Positions 1 to 4,349 of a DNA stretch of 5,538 nt are shown here, one piece after another. The number at the start of each line of letters is the position of its first letter. The stretch's first letter is position 1. The position numbers and the translations under genes were made by a program. The DNA comes from Veillonellaceae bacterium (GTDB taxonomy: Bacteria; Bacillota_C; Negativicutes; Veillonellales; Veillonellaceae), in the NCBI GenBank assembly GCA_902834965.1, contig CADFKY010000071.1, positions 1-5,538 on the forward strand. The letters are read 5' to 3'. The notes beneath the pieces are model-generated. The model saw nothing but the letters and a program-made list of their open reading frames with translations, searched no databases and was not told the DNA's origin.

Positions 1-604
1 CGATCATAGGGAATGGATGAGCACCCATAACAGAGCCCAATACATAGTGCGTATCAGACATACGGTTTGTCCATTCGCGCATCGCTTCAGATACAGCATC
101 TTTTAATGTACTTGTACCAGTTGTTACAGGATGCACCTTAGCGCCCAATAATTCCATGCGATATACATTAAGCGCTTGACGTTCACAGTCTTCAGCACCC
201 ATGTATACTTCACATTCCATGCCCATCAACGCAGCGATAGTAGCTGTTGCCACGCCGTGTTGACCTGCACCAGTTTCAGCAATAACGCGAGTTTTACCCA
301 TCCGTTTTGCCAATAACATTTGACCGATTACGTTATTCAATTTGTGAGAACCAGTATGGTTCAAATCTTCCCGTTTTAAGTAGATTTTAGCGCCCCCAAG
401 GTCCTTTGTCATGCGTTCTGCATAGTATAAAAGGGATGGACGACCTGTATATTTTTTATGTAAATCCTCAAGTTCGCGTACGAAATCAGGATCATCTTTG
501 TACTTATTGTATGCCTCTTCCAATTCGATGACTGCATTCATCAATGTTTCTGGCATAAATTGGCCACCGAAGGAGCCAAAATAACCATGTCTTTGTTCAC
601 TCAT
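1..604 (-). CDS. trpB: Tryptophan synthase beta chain, partial (N-terminal half)
   Basis: PLP-dependent cytoplasmic enzyme that condenses indole, channelled from the alpha subunit, with L-serine to give L-tryptophan. I read 201 codons from the ATG at 604 to the window edge, about half of the usual 390-400 residues, so the C-terminal half lies outside. The start reads [20 protein letters not shown], a typical TrpB N-terminus. The PLP-binding motif HTGSHKLNN lies at residues 83-91 with the Schiff-base lysine at K88. The catalytic/substrate-binding segment AETGAGQHG is at 109-117, with E110 matching the family's catalytic glutamate. No frameshift or stop interrupts the visible part. An AAAGG Shine-Dalgarno lies 8 nt before the ATG. 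It follows trpCF after a 138-bp gap, the longest spacing here apart from the trpG-trpD gap, so it may have some independent expression. trpA is expected downstream but is not visible. Confidence 0.97.
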   Translation of the reverse strand, partial: MSEQRHGYFGSFGGQFMPETLMNAVIELEEAYNKYKDDPDFVRELEDLHKKYTGRPSLLYYAERMTKDLGGAKIYLKREDLNHTGSHKLNNVIGQMLLAKRMGKTRVIAETGAGQHGVATATIAALMGMECEVYMGAEDCERQALNVYRMELLGAKVHPVTTGTSTLKDAVSEAMREWTNRMSDTHYVLGSVMGAHPFPMI

Positions 605-612
605 ATAACTTA

Positions 613-617
613 CCTTT
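613..617 (-). promoter_or_regulatory. Ribosome-binding site of trpB
   Basis: On the minus strand GGAAAGG precedes the trpB ATG; the AAAGG core is 8 nt from the start codon. It supports 604 as the start, since the protein reads as TrpB from that codon. Confidence 0.7.
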
Positions 618-623
618 CCATAT

Positions 624-663
624 GCCATTCCTACTAACACGCCTGTACAGCGTTACTATTGGC
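624..663 (-). other. Imperfect stem-loop in the trpB leader
   Basis: In the trpB mRNA sense, GCC at 661-663 pairs with GGC at 624-626, and an inner GCGT/ACGC stem closes a short loop, with several bulges and mismatches between. It ends just upstream of the trpB Shine-Dalgarno. The pairing is only moderate and could be chance. Confidence 0.25.
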
Positions 664-678
664 ATCTATCTCAACAAT

Positions 679-693
679 CGATGAATTCCATCG
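679..693. repeat. Small perfect inverted repeat in the trpCF-trpB gap
   Basis: CGATG and CATCG surround the 5-nt spacer AATTC, giving a 5-bp stem. No T-run follows on either strand, so it is not an intrinsic terminator. Role unknown. Confidence 0.3.
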
Positions 694-700
694 GATGTGT

Positions 701-722
701 CTAAAATATTATTATATCTTAG
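701..722 (-). promoter_or_regulatory. Palindrome containing a TATAAT (possible weak internal promoter for trpB)
   Basis: On the minus strand, a consensus -10 hexamer TATAAT occupies 711-716, about 107 nt before the trpB ATG. It sits inside the inverted repeat CTAAGATAT-aata-ATATTTTAG, nine pairs if the one G-U is allowed. No good TTGACA-like -35 lies 16-18 nt upstream and there is no extended -10 TG. The TATAAT may therefore be a chance product of an A/T-rich spacer. The palindrome could also be an operator or an RNA hairpin. Confidence 0.25.
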
Positions 723-742
723 ATTTATGTATTTTCTGTGAT

Positions 743-2242
743 TTAGTGAGCTATTGTTCTCACAATGTTGGTGAAAGCTTTAATCTTTTCATCGTCCTTC
801 ACACCATCTGTTTCAATTCCGCTACTAATATCGATGCCATAAGGTCGAACTGTGCGAATAGCACGCGCCACATTAGCCCTGTCGATACCACCTGCGAGCA
901 TAAACGGACGTTCAAACTCATCTAAGCAAGACCAGTCGAACACTTCGCCCGTACCGCCTCGTTCATCCTTATGGTACGCATCAAATAATAGCATATCCGC
1001 ACTGCTATCGATCCACGCCTCTGCATCTGCAGCACTACGGATTTGAACAGCCTTCCAAACCTCTACATCTGTTTTCTCCTTGAGAGCTTGGATGAAAGCT
1101 TCATCTTCATCGCCGTGCAATTGCACCGCATCAAGATTGACTTCTTTAGCAATTGTAACGAGGTTATCTAGTATTTCATTGACGAAGACACCTACCGTTT
1201 TAATGTTCTCAAAATTAGGATTTTCTTGGACAAATTCCTTATTATCTTGTGCTGTTTCAACATTCATTGGTGCTTCAACTGCACCATATGTTTTTGCGTA
1301 TTGTTTATGAAGTTCTTCCACTAATGTTTTAGCTTGGTCTACTGTGACTTGCCGTTTGCTTGGTGCGAATACAAGGCCCATGTAGTCTGGCTTAGCCTCT
1401 ACTACAGTAGGGATTGTTTCCACCTTAGAGATACCGCACATCTTAACCTTTGGTGTGTAGTAGGTTGGGCCATAAAGATAAGCCAATTTCTCAACCTTGT
1501 TAGGAGAACGCATAAATGTTTCACCCATCAAGGCTACGCCGATGTTGTTATCGCGCAATACTTGGATATCCTCTGGTGTTTCTAGGCCACTTTCAGATAC
1601 GAAAATCACATCATCTTGAACGAGATTACGCAAGCGCACACTATTTTGTACGTCTACGGTGAAATCTTTTAAATTGCGGTTGTTAACACCAATAATACGA
1701 GCACCACAATCGATGGCCATTTGTACTTCCTGCTCGTCATGAGCCTCTACTAAGGAAGACAAACCCAAAGAGTCGGCTAATTCACGGAACTTTGTCAATG
1801 TAGGCACATCGAGGCACGCACAGATTAATAGGATTGCACTAGCACCCCAAATCTTTGCTTGGTAGATTTGGTATTCATCGATGATGAAGTCCTTACGAAG
1901 GACAGGAATTTTTACGGTGCTAGCGATTTCTTGCAAATATTTTTTGTCCCCTTTAAAGAAGTCTGGCTCAGTCAATACAGAGATGGCTGCTGCCCCAGCT
2001 ACTTCATATTCTTTGGCGATGTCTAAATACGGGAAATGCTCAGCGATAATCCCCTTTGAAGGAGACGCCTTCTTTACTTCACAAATGAAGTTAAAGTCTT
2101 GCTGACGAAGTGCTGCTTCAAAAGGAAATCCTGTATCCGATGGTAACGCTAAGGCCGCTACTTTCACAGCCTCAGGCGTGTCCACCTCTTTTTCTTTGGC
2201 CACTCGAACTTTAGTAGCCTCTACAATCTTATCTAAAATCAA
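743..2242 (-). CDS. trpCF: Bifunctional indole-3-glycerol phosphate synthase / phosphoribosylanthranilate isomerase (TrpC-TrpF fusion)
   Basis: Catalyses two consecutive cytoplasmic steps: isomerisation of phosphoribosylanthranilate (TrpF part) and decarboxylating ring closure to indole-3-glycerol phosphate (TrpC part). Two (beta/alpha)8 barrels follow one another. TrpC spans about 1-258, with CEVKKASPSKG at 54-64, LRKDF at 115-119, VEAH at 165-168, GVNNRNL at 185-191 and SESG at 216-219. TrpF spans about 264-499, with KMCG at 267-270 (C269 the expected general base), VQLHGDE at 373-379, D421 the expected general acid, GGTG at 429-432 and DISSG at 471-475. It is 499 residues against about 452 in the E. 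coli fusion. Most of the excess is a polar insert of about 30 residues near 312-344 of TrpF. The start is TTG, three bases after the trpD stop; an in-frame stop lies directly upstream and the next Met codon is only at residue 175, so TTG is the sole sensible start. Confidence 0.97.
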   Translation of the reverse strand: MILDKIVEATKVRVAKEKEVDTPEAVKVAALALPSDTGFPFEAALRQQDFNFICEVKKASPSKGIIAEHFPYLDIAKEYEVAGAAAISVLTEPDFFKGDKKYLQEIASTVKIPVLRKDFIIDEYQIYQAKIWGASAILLICACLDVPTLTKFRELADSLGLSSLVEAHDEQEVQMAIDCGARIIGVNNRNLKDFTVDVQNSVRLRNLVQDDVIFVSESGLETPEDIQVLRDNNIGVALMGETFMRSPNKVEKLAYLYGPTYYTPKVKMCGISKVETIPTVVEAKPDYMGLVFAPSKRQVTVDQAKTLVEELHKQYAKTYGAVEAPMNVETAQDNKEFVQENPNFENIKTVGVFVNEILDNLVTIAKEVNLDAVQLHGDEDEAFIQALKEKTDVEVWKAVQIRSAADAEAWIDSSADMLLFDAYHKDERGGTGEVFDWSCLDEFERPFMLAGGIDRANVARAIRTVRPYGIDISSGIETDGVKDDEKIKAFTNIVRTIAH

Positions 2243-2245
2243 TGG

Positions 2246-3256
2246 TTATACCTCTTGGGTTGCTTTCACAAATTGTTCCATTGTAGCAAGAGCCTTGCCA
2301 GAGTCAATCATGTTTTTCGCCTCTTCAATGCCTTCGGCTAATGTAATGCCATCTTTTGCAAGGTAAATCGCCATACCTGCGTTAAGAAGAACGGCTGTGC
2401 GTTTACCACCTTGCTCACCACCGAGAACGCGGCGTGTAATCTCAGCATTTACAGTAGCATCGCCACCTTCAAGCTCAGTTTTATCAGCGTATTCGAAACC
2501 ATATTCTTTAGGGTCGAATTCGTAGCTTGTGAAAGTTCCATTATTAATTTCGCATACGTACGTTTTGTTAGTTGCCGTAATTTCATCAAGGCCGTCGAAG
2601 CCGTGTACCACAGCACCGCGTTTAACACCAAGGTTAGCCAATACACGAGCCAATGGTTCTACCAAAGATTTATCGTATACACCCATCAACTCAACAGTAG
2701 CACCTGCTGGGTTTGCCAAAGGTCCGAGAATGTTGAATACTGTACGAACGCCTAATGCCTTGCGTACAGGGCCTGCATATTTCATAGCTTGGTGATATAC
2801 AGGAGCAAACATGAAGCACATATTTGCTTTATTAAGAACTGCTTCATTTTGTTCGCCGTTAAGCTCTAATTTAGCACCCAATGCTTCGATCAAGTCAGCA
2901 GCGCCACATTTACTAGATACACTGCGGTTACCATGTTTCGCTACAGGAATACCGGCAGCGGAAATAATGAAACCAGATGTAGTAGAAATGTTGAACGTAT
3001 TCGCTTCGTCGCCGCCAGTACCTACAATTTCCACAACAGTACCTTCATGAGGTACAGAACCTGCTTTCTCACGCATAACCTCAGCAAAAGCTGTAACCTC
3101 ATCTACAGTAGGGCCTTTTGCCGCCAAAGCGCACAAGAAACCAGCCATAGGAACCTCGGCTACCTCGCCGCTCATAATTTTATTCATTGTATCTTTAGCA
3201 AGGTCGTAGGATAAATCTTGACCATGCGTTACTGCATATAATGCGTCTTTAATCAT
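2246..3256 (-). CDS. trpD: Anthranilate phosphoribosyltransferase
   Basis: Transfers the phosphoribosyl group of PRPP to anthranilate, giving phosphoribosylanthranilate, the substrate of the TrpF part of the next gene. The 336 residues match the usual length of a monofunctional TrpD; no TrpG domain is fused. Visible family motifs are the PRPP loop GTGGD at 79-83, NIST at 89-92, KHGNRSVSSKCGAADLIEALG at 107-127 (only key residues matter: K107, N110, S115, G118), GPVRKALGVRTVFNILGP within 162-179, NP at 182-183, and the acidic pair DE at 224-225 expected to bind magnesium. The ATG at 3256 has AAGGAG 7 nt upstream. The gene is intact. Unusually for an operon, it is separated from trpG by 526 bp of palindromic sequence. 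Its stop is followed by CCA and the trpCF start in the same frame. Confidence 0.97.
   Translation of the reverse strand: MIKDALYAVTHGQDLSYDLAKDTMNKIMSGEVAEVPMAGFLCALAAKGPTVDEVTAFAEVMREKAGSVPHEGTVVEIVGTGGDEANTFNISTTSGFIISAAGIPVAKHGNRSVSSKCGAADLIEALGAKLELNGEQNEAVLNKANMCFMFAPVYHQAMKYAGPVRKALGVRTVFNILGPLANPAGATVELMGVYDKSLVEPLARVLANLGVKRGAVVHGFDGLDEITATNKTYVCEINNGTFTSYEFDPKEYGFEYADKTELEGGDATVNAEITRRVLGGEQGGKRTAVLLNAGMAIYLAKDGITLAEGIEEAKNMIDSGKALATMEQFVKATQEV
2251..2255 (-). promoter_or_regulatory. Ribosome-binding site of trpCF, inside the end of trpD
   Basis: The minus strand reads AGAGG, then 8 nt (TATAACCA), then TTG. The site overlaps the last codons of trpD, which suggests that ribosomes finishing trpD restart at the TTG. 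It decides the unusual start. Confidence 0.65.
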
Positions 3257-3263
3257 TTTAAAT

Positions 3264-3269
3264 CTCCTT
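3264..3269 (-). promoter_or_regulatory. Ribosome-binding site of trpD
   Basis: The minus strand has AAGGAG followed by 7 nt and then ATG, close to ideal. The first A of this site (3269) is the outermost base of the long inverted repeat at 3269-3439, so folding of that element in the mRNA would place a long stem directly against the site. Confidence 0.85.
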
Positions 3270-3439
3270 TTGAGGATATCTATTAAATTAATACAATTCT
3301 ATCTATTCGGTACCGATTGGGTCATGCCCTCAGCCTCCAAGAGGCCACCCCCCGCTATGCGGGGCGCCAAGTCGGCTTCACACATAACCCAATCGAACCT
3401 ATCAACAAAATCATACCAATTTAATAGATATCCCTCAAA
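3269..3439 (-). repeat. Large imperfect inverted repeat (MITE/REP-like element A) in the trpD leader
   Basis: The ends form a 21-bp stem: TTTGAGG at 3269-3275 and ATATCTATTAAATT at 3276-3289 pair with 3418-3439, interrupted by one extra C. A further 14 pairs (3290-3303 with 3404-3417) are half Watson-Crick and half G-U if read as minus-strand RNA. A third stem pairs 3314-3326 with 3383-3395. The centre carries CCCCGC-TAT-GCGGGG at 3350-3364. The core 3343-3374 matches the reverse complement of 3665-3699. No transposase is present and I see no clear target-site duplication. As RNA it would be one hairpin of about 170 nt ending at the trpD Shine-Dalgarno. Whether it is a mobile repeat, a regulatory RNA, or both is not settled. 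Confidence 0.75.
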
Positions 3440-3454
3440 CAAACTATTATCAAA

Positions 3455-3490
3455 TGATCCTGCGCATTATATGGAGTAATGCACAGGTCA
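3455..3490. repeat. 36-nt inverted repeat overlapping a TATAAT
   Basis: TGATCCTGCGCATTA (3455-3469) pairs with TAATGCACAGGTCA (3477-3490): 13 base pairs with one bulge and one mismatch around a 7-nt loop. On the minus strand a TATAAT lies at 3466-3471, about 210 nt before trpD. No convincing -35 box stands at the right distance. On the plus strand the hairpin is followed by TTTCTTT, a weak terminator-like tail, but there is no plus-strand gene to end. It could be an operator, a hairpin terminator or another small repeat. Confidence 0.5.
3466..3471 (-). promoter_or_regulatory. Possible -10 hexamer of an internal promoter for trpD
   Basis: The minus strand has a perfect TATAAT here. The hexamer 17 nt upstream (GAAATG) does not resemble TTGACA and there is no extended -10 TG. 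It is weak evidence on its own, noted because the hexamer lies within one arm of an inverted repeat. Confidence 0.2.
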
Positions 3491-3498
3491 TTTCTTTA

Positions 3499-3550
3499 TA
3501 GGGGTTGGGAATGGTGGTGCTACGCACCACCTTTTCCTATATTAGGGGTT
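3499..3550. repeat. Short hairpin flanked by an 8-bp direct repeat
   Basis: GGTGGTGC-TAC-GCACCACC at 3513-3531 is a perfect 8-bp stem with a 3-nt loop, extended by GGAA/TTCC (3508-3511 with 3534-3537) across a small internal loop. TAGGGGTT occurs at both 3499-3506 and 3543-3550, directly bracketing the hairpin. This resembles a REP-like or mini-palindromic element with a possible target duplication. Its 3-nt loop design echoes the centres of the two large inverted repeats. It has no long T-run in the operon direction, so it is not a typical terminator of trpG. Confidence 0.55.
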
Positions 3551-3559
3551 CTGGTTCGC

Positions 3560-3579
3560 ATATTTTTTTAGAAAAATAT
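3560..3579. repeat. A/T-rich palindrome
   Basis: ATATTTTT and AAAAATAT form a perfect 8-bp stem around TTAG. It could be a flexible A/T tract, a protein-binding site or chance in an A/T-rich spacer. Confidence 0.4.
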
Positions 3580-3605
3580 ATCTACAGTTCATGTTATGTA
3601 TTGTA

Positions 3606-3760
3606 GAGGGGCTATTATTAGATATTGTCAAAATTGAGTTGGCAGGAAATAAGGTCTTAAGGAACGACTTGGCGGCCCCACGTAGTGGGGTGGGTGGCCA
3701 TCGGAGTTCCGAGAGGCCTTATTTTTGCCTCACCGTGTTAATACTTAAAAATAGCCCCTC
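3606..3760 (+). repeat. Large imperfect inverted repeat (MITE/REP-like element B) downstream of trpG
   Basis: The outer ends GAGGGGCTATT (3606-3616) and AATAGCCCCTC (3750-3760) pair perfectly over 11 bp, and GTATT/AATAC (3598-3602 with 3762-3766) may extend them. Inner stems are AAATAAGG/CCTTATTT (3647-3654 with 3717-3724), GGAAC/GTTCC (3661-3665 with 3706-3710), TGGC/GCCA (3670-3673 with 3697-3700) and CCCCAC-GTA-GTGGGG (3676-3690). The core is homologous to that of the element at 3269-3439 but inverted relative to it; the strand given reflects that relative orientation only. It begins about 22 bp after the trpG stop. No T-run follows it on the minus strand, so it does not look like an intrinsic terminator, though such a stem could protect the trpEG mRNA 3' end. 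Confidence 0.75.
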
Positions 3761-3782
3761 GAATACCTAAATTAGACAGTAG

Positions 3783-4349
3783 CTATTTTTCTAGGAAATT
3801 GCGAATCATTTGTTCCCCGTTCGGTGTCATGATGGATTCCGGATGGAATTGCACACCGTAGATTGGGTAGTCTTTGTGTTCTACGCTCATTACTTCGCCG
3901 TCGTCGGTAATGGATGTAACGATGAGTTCGCTTGGCATGGTTTCGTCAATAATTGCCAAGGAGTGGTAGCGAGCCACCTCGAATTGTTCAGGTACGCCTT
4001 TTAGGATTTTAGATGGGTGCACTTGTTTGGCTACGCTTTGTTTGCCGTGCATCACTTGTTTTGCATAGGATACGGTCCCACCAAATACTTCGCCGATGGC
4101 TTGGTGACCGAGGCATACGCCGAGGATTGGGAATTCGCCTTTGCATTCGCGCAATAGGTCTTCGTATACGCCCGCATCAGCTGGTCTGCCAGGTCCTGGT
4201 GAAAGTATCACGTAATCTGGTTTTAAAGCGCGGATTTCTTCAACTGTTAATTCATCACTGCGGATGACTTTAATGTCTGGATCGATAGAGCCTACTAATT
4301 GGTATAAATTGAAGGAGAAGCTATCGTAATTATCTATAAGGAGTACCAT
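3783..4349 (-). CDS. trpG: Anthranilate synthase glutamine amidotransferase subunit
   Basis: Class I glutamine amidotransferase that hydrolyses glutamine and passes ammonia to TrpE for anthranilate synthesis. The 188 residues are the normal length of a free-standing subunit. The N-terminus MVLLIDNYDSFSFNLYQ is the family signature. LSPGPGRP (49-56) forms the oxyanion/glutamine-binding region. The nucleophile is C79 in GVCLGHQ, and the other triad members are H169 and E171 in QFHPES. The ATG overlaps the trpE stop by one base (TAATG), and AGGAGG lies 7 nt upstream inside trpE, so equal synthesis of the two subunits by coupling is likely. A dual role as the amidotransferase of aminodeoxychorismate synthase (PabA), known in some bacteria, cannot be excluded. 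The stop TAG is followed by 526 bp before trpD. Confidence 0.97.
   Translation of the reverse strand: MVLLIDNYDSFSFNLYQLVGSIDPDIKVIRSDELTVEEIRALKPDYVILSPGPGRPADAGVYEDLLRECKGEFPILGVCLGHQAIGEVFGGTVSYAKQVMHGKQSVAKQVHPSKILKGVPEQFEVARYHSLAIIDETMPSELIVTSITDDGEVMSVEHKDYPIYGVQFHPESIMTPNGEQMIRNFLEK

Larger units (their letters stand above)
3257..3782. other. Non-coding, palindrome-rich spacer between trpG and trpD
   Basis: This 526-bp stretch holds no credible gene. The longest open frames in it run through the large palindromes, lack ribosome-binding sites and show no recognisable domain. The minus strand has no leader peptide with tandem Trp codons. It contains, in order of coordinate, a 171-bp imperfect inverted repeat (3269-3439), a 36-nt inverted repeat (3455-3490), a hairpin with an 8-bp perfect stem (3508-3537), an A/T-rich palindrome (3560-3579) and a 155-bp imperfect inverted repeat (3606-3760). 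No typical intrinsic terminator (G/C stem plus T-run) is seen in the operon direction, so transcription probably continues from trpG into trpD. Confidence 0.75.

Noticed and set aside
746..763. GTGAG...CTCAC at the trpF 3' end as a CRP-like site (TGTGA...TCACT)
   Set aside because: The half-sites are spaced about 10 nt apart instead of 6, and the site lies at the end of coding sequence. The 5-bp match is likely chance.
743..2242. Plus-strand open frames within trpCF, trpD, trpG and trpE
   Set aside because: They are antisense to genes with full family motifs and show no independent domain or translation signals.
3343..3374. Resemblance of GGGTGGC on the minus strand to the T-box antiterminator motif (UGGC would pair with a tRNA GCCA end)
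   Set aside because: The rest of the T-box sequence (ACCGCG) is missing, there is no terminator alternative before trpD, and the homologous core in the second element has the opposite orientation. A cmsearch with the Rfam T-box model would settle it.
3299..3385. 28-codon minus-strand open frame starting MCEADLAP, as a possible trpD leader peptide
   Set aside because: It contains no Trp codons, its upstream sequence is not a good Shine-Dalgarno, and it lies wholly inside the palindrome. It is not a classical Trp attenuator peptide.
3270..3479. 69-codon plus-strand open frame starting at TTG in the trpG-trpD gap
   Set aside because: It runs through the large palindrome, has no convincing ribosome-binding site and shows no recognisable domain. 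The open frame follows from the G/C-rich repeat core.
3508..3537. Hairpin as an intrinsic terminator after trpG
   Set aside because: In the operon direction no T-run follows the stem. Only the plus strand has a short TTTT, and no plus-strand gene precedes it.
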